This document shows, in pieces, positions 43,083-51,538 of a DNA stretch of 64,000 nucleotides. Position 1 is the first letter of the stretch; every line of letters begins with the position of its first letter. Source of the DNA: Rathayibacter sp. VKM Ac-2760. Lineage in GTDB: Bacteria; Actinomycetota; Actinomycetes; Actinomycetales; Microbacteriaceae. The stretch covers positions 1,674,001-1,738,000 of the forward strand of contig NZ_CP047173.1 of the NCBI RefSeq assembly GCF_009834185.1, given 5' to 3'. The notes under the pieces were generated by a model that was not told the origin of the DNA, did not search any database, and saw only the letters and a program-made list of their open reading frames with translations. The position numbers and the translations under genes were made by a program.

Positions 43083-44153
43083 GTGGGCTGGAGCATCGTC
43101 GAGGTGGAGTGGGCGGATCCGCGCGCGGAGAGCCTCCGGTCCGCGCAGCGCGTCGAGCTGGACGAGCGCTACGGCTCGGACGACCACGAGCCGGGGACGC
43201 CGCCGTCGGCGGACGACGTGCCCGTGTTCCTCGTCGCGGTCGACGAGGACGGCCGAGCGCTCGCCTGCGGCGGGCTGCGGCCGCTGCCGGAGTCGGTGCT
43301 CGGCGCGGACGTCGTCGAGGTCAAGCGGATGTTCGTCGACCGGGCGGCGCGCGGCTCCGGGGTCGCCGCGGCGGTGCTCGCGGCGCTGGAGGACAAGGCG
43401 CGCGAGCGCGGCGCGGTGCGGCTGGTGCTCGAGACGGGGACGCTGCAGCCGGACGCGATCCGGTTCTACACGCGGGAGGGCTATGCGCCGATCCCGCTCT
43501 TCGGCTCCTACGCCGGCTCCGAGCACTCGGTCTGCTTCGCTCGCTCGCTGCGGCCGGCCCGGATCGAGGGGTCGGCGGACGTCGATCCGCGGGCCGAGGT
43601 GGGCGACGGGACGCTGGTGTGGCATCTCGCGCAGGTGCGGGAGCACGCGCGCGTCGGCCGCGACTGCGTGATCGGCCGGGGCGCCTATGTCGGGCCGGGC
43701 GTCGTGGTGGGCGACCGCTGCAAGATCCAGAACCACGCGCTCGTCTACGAGCCGGCGGTGCTCGGCGACGGGGTGTTCGTGGGGCCCGCGGTGGTGTTCA
43801 CCAACGATCTGCGGCCGCGCGCGGTCACTCCGGAGGGGGCGCTGAAGTCGGCGGACGACTGGCACGCCGTCGCGGTGGTGGTGGAGGAGGGCGCGGCGAT
43901 CGGCGCGCGCGCGGTCTGCGTCGCTCCGGTCCGGATCGGGGCCTGGGCGATGGTCGCGGCGGGCGCGGTGGTCGCCGCGGACGTCCCGGCCCACGCGCTC
44001 GTGGTCGGGGTGCCGGCGCGGCGGATCGGCTGGGTCGGGCGGGCCGGGGCGCGGCTCGAGCCGGCCGGGGACGGGCCGGACGGCGCGCTCTGGCGCTGCC
44101 CGGAGACGGCGGAGGAGTACGTGGAGCGGGCCGGGGTGCTGAGCCGGGTCTGA
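43083..44153 (+). CDS. GNAT - left-handed beta-helix (WbbJ/WlbB-type) acyltransferase fusion
   Basis: A 356-residue protein with two different acyltransferase folds. Residues 1 to about 158 are a GNAT domain (VEVKRMFVDRAARGSGVAAA, and LETGTLQPDAIRFYTREGY). Residues about 163-320 are hexapeptide repeats: RIEGSADVDPRAEVGDGTLV, CVIGRGAYVGPGVVVGDRCK and VFTNDLRPRAVTP. The last motif is shared with WlbB/WbpD-type N-acetyltransferases that acetylate the 3-amino group of UDP-2-acetamido-3-amino sugars. The C-terminus resembles the WlbB end (WRCPETAEEYVE). It converges on the exopolysaccharide operon, which encodes the matching dehydrogenase and aminotransferases. GTG start after GGAGGAGTC. Confidence 0.85.
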   Translation: MGWSIVEVEWADPRAESLRSAQRVELDERYGSDDHEPGTPPSADDVPVFLVAVDEDGRALACGGLRPLPESVLGADVVEVKRMFVDRAARGSGVAAAVLAALEDKARERGAVRLVLETGTLQPDAIRFYTREGYAPIPLFGSYAGSEHSVCFARSLRPARIEGSADVDPRAEVGDGTLVWHLAQVREHARVGRDCVIGRGAYVGPGVVVGDRCKIQNHALVYEPAVLGDGVFVGPAVVFTNDLRPRAVTPEGALKSADDWHAVAVVVEEGAAIGARAVCVAPVRIGAWAMVAAGAVVAADVPAHALVVGVPARRIGWVGRAGARLEPAGDGPDGALWRCPETAEEYVERAGVLSRV

Positions 44154-44176
44154 GGCGCGACCCGCGGCGCGGCGGC

Positions 44177-45003
44177 TCAGTGCCGGGTCGTGGAGGCGAG
44201 CCGGTCTCGCTCGGGAGCGGGCGCAGCAGGCCGGGCGGGAGCCGGCGGTGCCGCGCGGAAGGCGGCCGGAGCGGCGGCGGCCGGTGTCGCGGCGGCGGCC
44301 GTCGCGCGCGCGGCGCCGCGGCGACGGTGCTCGTCGTCGTCGGCGCGGCGGCCCCGCCGCTCCTGCCCGCCCTGCGGCCGTCGACGGCCCGGGCGATCGA
44401 CACCGCACCGAAGAGCAGCACGACGCCGCCCACGCCGACCACGATCACCGCGCGCAGCCGGTCCGAGACCTGCTCGGTCGCCCGCAGCGGCGACTGCACC
44501 TCGAGCGCGGTGAAGAGGTAGCGGTCGTCCGCCCCGTTGACGGTCTGGATGCTGCGCAGGGTGTCGACGAGCATCCCGCCGAGCGCCGTCGTCGTCGCGA
44601 GCGAGCCGTCCGCGGTCGGTGCGTCGGCCGTGACGGAGAGCAGCAGGCCCTGACCGGACCAGGCCGAGCGCTCGACCGCGAACTCGGTGGACAGTCCCTG
44701 CGCGTCGAGCGCCTCCGCCGTCTGGTCGCTGTTCAGCACGGTGACCAGCACCTGCGCGGCGAGCGAGTTGTCGGAGGAGCGCAGGTAGGGGTTGTCGGAG
44801 TTCAGCGCGGCGAGCGCCGGGTCGGCCTCGAGCTCGGCGGTGCTCGGGAGCTGCGGGTTGACCAGGGCGTAGGTCGCGGTCGAGGCGTAGGTGCGCGGCG
44901 AGAGCACCAGCACGTACGCCATCGCGGCGACGGTCAGCACGAGCACGACGCCGGCGAGGACGCGGTGGCGCCAGAGGGTGCGGAGAACGGAGACGGGGTC
45001 CAT
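44177..45003 (-). pseudogene. Wzz/capsular polysaccharide co-polymerase-like protein, 3' end apparently frameshifted
   Basis: The ATG at 45003 gives MDPVSVLRTLWRHRVLAGVV, a first membrane helix (about 15-33), a periplasmic domain (about 35-170, with YASTATYALVNPQLPSTAEL) and a second helix (AVIVVGVGGVVLLFGAVSIA). This is the layout of a Wzz/CapA chain-length protein without a kinase domain. After about residue 230 the frame becomes Arg/Pro-rich and stays open to 43825, antisense to the neighbouring gene. Another frame gives an Ala/Pro-rich tail ending ERDRLASTTRH with a stop at 44177. Removing two bases, or adding one, near the (CG)5 tract at 44304-44313 would restore that stop. The domain itself is intact, so the protein may still work. 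Confidence 0.75.
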
Positions 45004-46370
45004 CAGGGGAGCCTTTCGGGGACGTGGTCGATCTCGCCCGCCGCGGGGACGGGGGCGTCCGGGCGGAGGGCGGAGGGGAGTCCGAGCTCGGCGCGCACGA
45101 GGAGCCAGCAGCTCCCGGAGAGGCCGAGCACGAACGGGAACAGCAGGGCGAACACCGGGAAGCCCAGTGAATCGAAGGTGGCGGAGGCGACCACCGCGAC
45201 CGTCGCGGCGGCCGCGACGCTCCCGGTCAGGGCGCGCAGCCGCGGATCGCGGGCGAGCTGGGCGGCGATCAGCCCGAAGAGGGCCGGGACGCCGAAGTAG
45301 GCGAGCACCGCGGCGGCCCCGAGCAGGCCGAGGGTGATCGCGGAGCCGAGGTACTGGTTGTCGAGGATGAGCTTGGCGCTGTCCGGGAGGTAGGTGCCCG
45401 GTCCGGTGCCGAGGAGGGGGTGCTGCGCGACGAGGGCCGCCACGCGGGGGTAGTTGTCGAGGCGGTTCACGATCGAGGTGTCGGCCGTGCCCGCGCCGAT
45501 CGAGCTGGTGAGGGTGCCCAGCAGTCCCGGGGTGGTGACGAAGAACGCGGCGACGGCGAGCGGCGCGAGCACGTACCCCCAGCGGCGCGCGGCCTGCGGC
45601 AGGAAGATCCCGCAGACGGCCGTGCCCACGGCGAGCGAGAGCACGCCCGACCGGGAGACGGTCAGCGCGAGCGCGGTGAGCAGCAGCACGCAGGAGGCGG
45701 CGCGCAGGATCCGGGGCGCGCGCGTGTCGTAGAGCAGGCGCCAGACGGCGAGGGGGAGCAGCATCGCCGAGACGACCGCGAGCTCGATCGGGTGGAAGGT
45801 GGTGCCCGCCACCCGGGTGAGGCCGTCGCGGTCCTGGAACGGGGTGCTGCCGCCGTTGTCGACGAAGCCGACCATGACGCTCCGGATCAGCTCCACCGGG
45901 TCGGTGTGGGTCGTGAACTGGACGATCGCGATGATCGCGCAGAGCGAGGCGGCGTTCACGAGCGAGCCGACCAGCACCCGCGCGTCCTCGAGGGTGCGGA
46001 TGCTCTGCGTGGTGACGAGGGCGATCCCCGCGGAGGCGAGCAGGAGCAGCAGCCAGCGGTCGGCGCTGAGCTGGCCCTCGCCGGTGCGCGGGACGGTGTC
46101 GTTGCTCGCGTAGCGCACGTAGGACGCGATGCTGACCAGCAGGAGCAGCGCCAGCGCCGCCCGGCCCGGGTGGCGCATCGGGATCGGGTCGTGCAGCCCC
46201 AGCACCGCCGAGGCGAACCAGATCGCTGTCAGCGCGAGGGCGAGCACCATCGTGAGGGAGCCGGAGGCGCCCAGCGGCGCGAGCACCTGATCGGCCGGGG
46301 TGAGGAACAGGGCGAAGGCGACGAGGCGCAGCAGCAGCGGGGGTCCGGTCCGCTCGATCGGGGCGGCCAC
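45003..46370 (-). CDS. O-antigen ligase/polymerase (Wzy-like) family protein
   Basis: A 455-residue membrane protein with about 12 helices and the Wzy_C domain. A large extracytoplasmic loop (about 145-200) contains FQDRDGLTRVAGTTFHPIEL, and a second loop carries RLDNYPRVAALVAQHPLLGT followed by GPGTYLPDS, the pattern seen in O-antigen ligases and EPS polymerases (H-PLLGTGPG). In a Gram-positive envelope it should polymerise lipid-linked repeat units at the outer membrane face. The GTG at 46370 lies 3 nt after the triple glycosyltransferase stop, and its own stop shares one base with the next ATG. Confidence 0.88.
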   Translation of the reverse strand: MAAPIERTGPPLLLRLVAFALFLTPADQVLAPLGASGSLTMVLALALTAIWFASAVLGLHDPIPMRHPGRAALALLLLVSIASYVRYASNDTVPRTGEGQLSADRWLLLLLASAGIALVTTQSIRTLEDARVLVGSLVNAASLCAIIAIVQFTTHTDPVELIRSVMVGFVDNGGSTPFQDRDGLTRVAGTTFHPIELAVVSAMLLPLAVWRLLYDTRAPRILRAASCVLLLTALALTVSRSGVLSLAVGTAVCGIFLPQAARRWGYVLAPLAVAAFFVTTPGLLGTLTSSIGAGTADTSIVNRLDNYPRVAALVAQHPLLGTGPGTYLPDSAKLILDNQYLGSAITLGLLGAAAVLAYFGVPALFGLIAAQLARDPRLRALTGSVAAAATVAVVASATFDSLGFPVFALLFPFVLGLSGSCWLLVRAELGLPSALRPDAPVPAAGEIDHVPERLP

Positions 46371-46373
46371 GGC

Positions 46374-49181
46374 TCAGTCCCTCGCCGCGGGGGCGACGAC
46401 CGGCCGGCGGGCGGTGTCGTCGCGCGTCCAGCCCGTCGAGCGGCCGTCCGGCAGCCGGCTGGCCAGCGCGAAGGCGAGGTAGACGGCGGCGTCGGCGAGC
46501 TCCAGCGGCCCCTGCGCGGCCCGGAGCACCTCCACGGCGGTGCGGGTGGAGCGGCGCTCGCCGCCGGGGGTCGTCGCGGCCAGCTGCGCGCTGCCGCGAT
46601 GAGTGCGGCGGAGCACGCCGAGCAGGCTGGACGTGCTCCGGGGCACGCGGACGACCGCGGGGGCCGTCGCGACGACGGCGCGCTCGGCGGCGGAGAACCG
46701 GCCGTCGACGAACTCGTCGTCGGCGATCAGCGCGGGGAAGACGCCGATGCGGTCGTGCCCGGAGCCGCTCACGGCGTAGCCGCCCGCGCCCCAGAGCGCG
46801 GTGTGCAGGGAGGGCGTGCGCGAGCGGGCGCGGTAGTAGGCGCGGACCAGCGCGTCGGCCCCGGTCGCGTCGTAGACCGCGGTCGGCCGGGCGGCGAGCA
46901 GCCCGCCGCGGGTCACGGCGTCGAAGACGCTCCAGACGGCGTCCGCGGTCACGCCGACGTCGGCGTCGAGGTAGAGCCGGGGCCAGGTCGTGGCGACCGC
47001 GTCGCCGGCGTTCAGCGCCGCGGTCTTGGAGGCCTCGCCGATCTCGACGACGGTGACGCCGGCGAAGCTCCGGGCGATGGCGGCGGTGCGGTCGTCGCAG
47101 GCGTTGCAGACGACGATCAGCTCGAGCGCGCCGCTCGCCGCGGCCGAGGCGAGTGGGGCGAGGGTGCGCGCGATCACCGCCTCCTCGTCGTGCGCCGGGA
47201 CGACGACGGAGCCGTGCGGGTGCAGGGGCGGCGGCCGGTCCGGCGGGCGCGCCGACGGGCAGCGCGGCGGCGCGGGCGCCGAGGGCGGGGCGAGCACGGC
47301 GCGGCGGTGCGCGCGGCCGCCGGCGCCGGGGAGGAGGCTGCGCGCCGCCTCCGCCGCGAGCACGACCAGGCGGAAGGTGGCCGAGTACAGCGCGCCGTGG
47401 AACTTCTCGACGTAGCGGACCCGGTTGAGGGCCAGCAGCGCCGCGAGCGCGCTCGACGAGCCGGAGCCGCCGCCGTCGTGCACGACCTGCGCGGCCGGCT
47501 CGAACCAGGACTCGGCGCCCAGCTCGCGGGCGCGCCGGAAGTAGTCGGTCTCCTCGGAGTAGAGGAAGAAGCGCTCGTCCCAGTCGCCCAGGCGCGCCGC
47601 GACGAGCGCGTCGATCAGCAGCGCTGCTCCGGTCGCCCACTCGATCGCGTGAGCGTGCCGGTAGCTCTCGGGGTCGCTGTCGGTCTCGCTCGAGAACGCG
47701 GGGCGGTCGAGCATCCGGTCGCCGAGCAGGGCGTCGCCGAGGGCGCGCAGCCGGGTGGGCTCGCGGCGGAGCGAGCGCGCGGGCGCCCCGCCGGCGTCGC
47801 GCAGCAGCGGCACCACGATGCCGGCCGAGGAGGAGTCCATCCGCTCGAGCAGTCGCGCGATCGCCCCGGGCAGCACGACCAGATCGGGGTTGAGCACGAG
47901 CAGCGCGCCGGTGTCGCCCGCGTGCCGGCGGGCGATGTTGACGGCCGCCGCGTAGCCGACGTTGCCGCCCGCGTCGACGGCGACGACGTCGGAGTGCGCC
48001 GCGGCGAGGGCGAGCGAGCCGTCGTCCGAGGCGTTGTCGACGACGACCACCCGCAGGCGGACACCGGTGGCCGCCTCCCCGCGGAGGCTGGCGAGCAGCC
48101 GGTCGAGCGTGGCGGCCGAGCGGTAGCTGACGACGAGCGCGGCGACGTCCGCGCGCTCGCCGGGGGCGGCGAAGCGACCGGGGCCGGCGGGGGCGGGGAG
48201 GCCTCCGGGACCGGCGGGAACGGGGAGCGGAGGGAGACGGTGCGGGCCGTGCACGGTCGGGCCGCGCCGCGGCGTCGCGCTGCTGTGCAGGCGCAGGCGC
48301 CCGTAGGCGAGCGGCCCCTCGACCAGGTAGCGGCGGGCGAGGCGGCGCGGCTCGAGCGCGAGGCGCCACAGCCACTCCGCTCCACGGTCGGCGACCCACT
48401 GCGGCGCGCGGCGGACCGAGCCGCCGAGGAAGTCGACGGCCGCGCCGAAGGCGAGCAGCACGTGCGCGCCGGTGCGGGGGCCGTGCTCGTCGATCCAGAG
48501 CTCCTGGCGGGGCTTGCCGAGTCCGACGACGAGCAGGTCGACACGGGCGGCGCGGATCGCGTCGGCGAGTCGGCTGTTCGCGGCCGGGTCGGCGAGCTGC
48601 TCGCGGCTGGGCGACCAGAGGCCGGCCAGCACGAGGCCGGGCCGTTCCTCGGCCAGGCGCGCCCGGAGCCGCTCCTGCGCCGCCTCGGAGCCGCCGAGCA
48701 CGCCCACGCGCACACCGTCGGCCGCGGCGCGGTCGAGCAGGGGGCCGATCAGGTCGCTGCCGGCCAGGCGCGGCCAGGAGACGCCGGTGAGCCGCTTCGC
48801 CTGGCCGGCGATCGGGCTGCCGTCGATCAGCGAGAGCCACTCGACGGCGGGGCGCGGTGCGTCGGCGGAGGCGTCGGCCGGGGCGGCCGCCCACGCGGTG
48901 GCGCCCTCCGCCGCTCCGTCGGTCGCCGGGACGAGGACGAGGGTCGGCGGCTCGGCCGCGGGCAGTGCGGGCAGGGGCTCCGCGCGGCGCTCGAGCACGT
49001 GCTCCCAGCGGCCGCCGTGGCCGAAGTGGTTGACGTGGTCGATGTTCACCGAGAGCACGCCGAGCGGCGCGGGGCCGGCGGCGGCGGCGCGGTCCGCGAT
49101 GGTGCGGACCGCCTCCTCGTGCCGGGTGAGATCGACCGTGGTGCCGCCGAGGACGACGCGCCGGTGCTGCTTGTGGGTCAT
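46374..49181 (-). CDS. three-domain glycosyltransferase: WecG/TagA (GT26) - GT2 - GT2
   Basis: A 935-residue protein with three transferase domains in one frame. Residues 1-305 are a WecG/TagA/CpsF domain (NIDHVNHFG, LIDGSPIAGQ, VGLGKPRQELWIDEHGP, FGAAVDFLGGSVRRAPQWVA) with an about 45-residue low-complexity insertion near residue 70-115. Residues about 345-640 are a GT2 rhamnosyltransferase-like domain (VVDNASDDGS, LVLNPDLVVLPGA, ERFFLYSEETDYFRRARELG). After a Pro-rich linker, residues about 677-900 are a second GT2 (VVVPAHDEEAVIARTL, YLDADVGVTADA). It likely adds several sugars to one lipid-linked unit in the cytosol. ATG 3 nt after the GT4 stop. Confidence 0.88.
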   Translation of the reverse strand: MTHKQHRRVVLGGTTVDLTRHEEAVRTIADRAAAAGPAPLGVLSVNIDHVNHFGHGGRWEHVLERRAEPLPALPAAEPPTLVLVPATDGAAEGATAWAAAPADASADAPRPAVEWLSLIDGSPIAGQAKRLTGVSWPRLAGSDLIGPLLDRAAADGVRVGVLGGSEAAQERLRARLAEERPGLVLAGLWSPSREQLADPAANSRLADAIRAARVDLLVVGLGKPRQELWIDEHGPRTGAHVLLAFGAAVDFLGGSVRRAPQWVADRGAEWLWRLALEPRRLARRYLVEGPLAYGRLRLHSSATPRRGPTVHGPHRLPPLPVPAGPGGLPAPAGPGRFAAPGERADVAALVVSYRSAATLDRLLASLRGEAATGVRLRVVVVDNASDDGSLALAAAHSDVVAVDAGGNVGYAAAVNIARRHAGDTGALLVLNPDLVVLPGAIARLLERMDSSSAGIVVPLLRDAGGAPARSLRREPTRLRALGDALLGDRMLDRPAFSSETDSDPESYRHAHAIEWATGAALLIDALVAARLGDWDERFFLYSEETDYFRRARELGAESWFEPAAQVVHDGGGSGSSSALAALLALNRVRYVEKFHGALYSATFRLVVLAAEAARSLLPGAGGRAHRRAVLAPPSAPAPPRCPSARPPDRPPPLHPHGSVVVPAHDEEAVIARTLAPLASAAASGALELIVVCNACDDRTAAIARSFAGVTVVEIGEASKTAALNAGDAVATTWPRLYLDADVGVTADAVWSVFDAVTRGGLLAARPTAVYDATGADALVRAYYRARSRTPSLHTALWGAGGYAVSGSGHDRIGVFPALIADDEFVDGRFSAAERAVVATAPAVVRVPRSTSSLLGVLRRTHRGSAQLAATTPGGERRSTRTAVEVLRAAQGPLELADAAVYLAFALASRLPDGRSTGWTRDDTARRPVVAPAARD

Positions 49182-49184
49182 GGT

Positions 49185-50417
49185 TCAGCTCTCCGATCGG
49201 CCGGCGCTGCCGCCGGCGGTGACGGTGGTGGTGCGGGCGAGCTCGTCGAGGATCACGCGCTCGACGACCTCCTGGGCGGGTCCCCAGCCGTGCCGGACGC
49301 CCGCGGCGACCGCGCGGCCGGGGCGGGCCTCGGCGACGGAGCGGCCGAGGGCCTCCGCGATGCCCGCCGGCGTCGGCCGGGCCCAGCGCGCGCCGGGGTG
49401 CGGCAGGTCGGCGCGGGCGTCGGCGGAGTCGTTGACGACCGCGACCGTGCCGCAGGCGAGCAGCTCCTCGGCGACGAGCGAGATGTTGGTGAAGGACAGC
49501 GCGATGCCGGCCGAGCAGCGGTTGTAGAGCGCGGCGAGCTCGCGCGGGGCGAGCGTGCCGTGCTCGATCACCGGGAGGTCCCAGGCGTCGGGCGCGGTGC
49601 CGTAGACGTGGATCGGCACGCTCGGGTGCTCGGCGTGGAAGAGCGCCAGCGCCCGCCGGCCGAGCAGGTAGCCGCGGCGGTCGGCCGAGGGCTTCGCGTA
49701 GAAGACGACTCCGGAGCGCGCGCCGTCCGGGTTGTCGAGCCGGTAGGTGCTGGTGTCGCAGCCGAACGGCGCCGTCTCGCTCGCCACGCCGAGCGCGTCG
49801 AGGTGCGAGCGGACCATCGCACCGAGCGCGATCGTGCGGAAGCCGAACCGGTAGCTGTCCTCCGCCAGCGCGGCGAGCGTGCCGTGCGGGTGGAAGAACG
49901 GCTCGTAGTCCTGCACGAAGTAGAGCCGGGCCATCGGCGCGGTCCCGCGGGTGGCGAGCACGTGCGCCGTCTCCCACGAGGTCGCGACCGCGGCGTCGAC
50001 GCCGGTGATCCCGTCGTCGGCGCTGCGGATGTCGACGTCGAGCCAGGGCCAGCCGGCGCGGATGATCGCGGCGCGGGTGGCGAAGTCGGCGCCGTGCCGG
50101 TCGTAGAGGAAGAGCGTGCAGCGGTGGCCGCGCTCGCGCAGGCCCTGGACCATCCGGAACAGGGTGGTGTGCCCGCCGGAGCCGCGGTCGGGCGGGGTGC
50201 AGATCCAGCCGATCGCGGCGGGGCCGCCCGAGCCCTCGGGGGCGGCGGGCAGGCGGAGCAGTCCGGAGTCGGCGATGTCGGCGTGGAGCAGCGGCATGTC
50301 CAGCTCGCGGACGCCCACCCGGTCGCCGAGCGAGCGGACGGCGCGCTGCAGCAGATCGCGCCCGCCGGTGCTGCGCAGGCGCCGGACGAGCTCGCGGGGG
50401 ACGCGGGTGGCGCGCAT
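49185..50417 (-). CDS. GT-B glycosyltransferase (GT4/WsaF-like)
   Basis: A 410-residue retaining-type glycosyltransferase. The N half has AIGWICTPPDRGSGGHTTLF, RMVQGLRERGHRCTLFLYDR and YFVQDYEPFFHPHGTLAALA, phrases I recall from WsaF-like rhamnosyltransferases. The C half has GTLAPRELAALYNRCSAGIA, LSFTNISLVAEELLACGTVA, with the GT4 Glu-rich donor site. The acceptor is presumably the growing lipid-linked oligosaccharide. The ATG at 50417 shares one base with the stop of the preceding GT2 gene, so the two are coupled; a longer upstream reading would be antisense noise and duplicate that gene's space. Confidence 0.85.
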   Translation of the reverse strand: MRATRVPRELVRRLRSTGGRDLLQRAVRSLGDRVGVRELDMPLLHADIADSGLLRLPAAPEGSGGPAAIGWICTPPDRGSGGHTTLFRMVQGLRERGHRCTLFLYDRHGADFATRAAIIRAGWPWLDVDIRSADDGITGVDAAVATSWETAHVLATRGTAPMARLYFVQDYEPFFHPHGTLAALAEDSYRFGFRTIALGAMVRSHLDALGVASETAPFGCDTSTYRLDNPDGARSGVVFYAKPSADRRGYLLGRRALALFHAEHPSVPIHVYGTAPDAWDLPVIEHGTLAPRELAALYNRCSAGIALSFTNISLVAEELLACGTVAVVNDSADARADLPHPGARWARPTPAGIAEALGRSVAEARPGRAVAAGVRHGWGPAQEVVERVILDELARTTTVTAGGSAGRSES

Positions 50418-51538
50418 CAGTAGCTCCCCTCGCGGTGCCAGCGGCGCCAGGCCCGGTCGGTGCGCAGGCGCCGGAGCACCCGCTCCGCCAGGAAGCGCGG
50501 CGAGAAGCGGCCGTTCCGCGGGCGGAGCAGCCGCGACTCCAGCCGCTCCCACTCCGGCAGCAGGCCCGCGTCGCCGAAGACGGCCTGCGCGAAGCCGAGG
50601 TGCTCCTGGAGCTCCGCCACGTCCGAGCCGCCGCTGTCGAAGCGCTGCGCCCCGCGCACCAGCGCGTCGCGGGCGAGCGCGGTGCGGGCAAGGTGCTCCA
50701 GCTCGGCGCGCCGCTCGAGCCGCGAGCCGGGAGCGGCGAAGAAGGTCTCGAAGGCGAGCAGCCGCTCGCGCAGATCGCGCAGCGGTGTCACCGCGTCCGA
50801 GCGGCTCCCCGCGTGCTCGCGGTGCCAGGCCTGATCGGCCCCGCGGATGTAGGCGACGTCGGACGCCGCCGCCAGCCGCAGCCAGAGCTCGAGATCGTAG
50901 GTGTGCGGCAGCGGACGCGGCCAGCCCACCCGGTCCAGGACCGAGCGCCGCACGAGCACCTCGGGCGAGGTGATCACGTTGACGCCGGTGCGGCAGCGCT
51001 CGTGCAGCCAGTCCTCGCCCGACCAGAGCAGCCACGAGGTCGGCGCCGTCCGCGGCTCCGGGAGCGCGTGGCCGTCGGTGAAGTGCAGCGGATGCCCGTA
51101 GACCATCCCGACCGACGGGTGTGCGCGGGCCACGGCGACCGCGCGGGCGAGCGCACCCGGAGCGATCACGTCGTCGGCGTCGAGGTACCAGGAGAACTCC
51201 CCGGTCGCGACGGCGAGCGCGACGAGCACGCTGCCGACCGGGCCGAGGTTCCGCGGATTCGCGAGCACCAGCACGCGCTCGTCGCCGGCCGCGATCGCCC
51301 GGGCCACGGCGAGCGAGTCGTCGCTCGAGCAGTCGTCCACGATCACCAGCTGCACCCGGACGCCGGTCTGGCCGAGGGCGCTCGCCGCGGCGGCGGGGAG
51401 GTAGAGGGCGTAGTCGTGCAGCGGGATCAGCACCGAGACGAGGGCGTCGGAGGTGTCGATCGCCTGGACGGGCACGGCGCGGCCGCGGCGGGTGCCGACG
51501 TCCACAGTCGCCGGGGGCGTCGTCGCCGGGCTCGTCAT
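50417..51538 (-). CDS. GT2-family glycosyltransferase
   Basis: A 373-residue GT-A enzyme. The catalytic fold spans about residues 33-240: VSVLIPLHDYALYLPAAAAS, LVIVDDCSSDDSLAVARAIA, and the metal/nucleotide motif WYLDADDVIAPGALARA. A DLELWLRLAAASDVAYIRGA segment supplies the acceptor-side acid. A C-terminal helical region of about 110 residues follows. It resembles the GT2 at 54128-55096 in layout (SGEDWLHER versus SGADWIERT), suggesting an old duplication. ATG overlaps the upstream aminotransferase stop (ATGA). Confidence 0.88.
   Translation of the reverse strand: MTSPATTPPATVDVGTRRGRAVPVQAIDTSDALVSVLIPLHDYALYLPAAAASALGQTGVRVQLVIVDDCSSDDSLAVARAIAAGDERVLVLANPRNLGPVGSVLVALAVATGEFSWYLDADDVIAPGALARAVAVARAHPSVGMVYGHPLHFTDGHALPEPRTAPTSWLLWSGEDWLHERCRTGVNVITSPEVLVRRSVLDRVGWPRPLPHTYDLELWLRLAAASDVAYIRGADQAWHREHAGSRSDAVTPLRDLRERLLAFETFFAAPGSRLERRAELEHLARTALARDALVRGAQRFDSGGSDVAELQEHLGFAQAVFGDAGLLPEWERLESRLLRPRNGRFSPRFLAERVLRRLRTDRAWRRWHREGSY

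Noticed and set aside
45420..50423. 1667-residue open frame on the + strand opposite the glycosyltransferase genes
   Set aside because: Antisense to three identified EPS genes, low-complexity Arg/Gly/Glu composition and no family motif.
43825..50691. 2288-residue - strand frame spanning several EPS genes
   Set aside because: Only its last part (the Wzz-like gene) is real; the rest is out of frame with the clearly coding glycosyltransferase frames.
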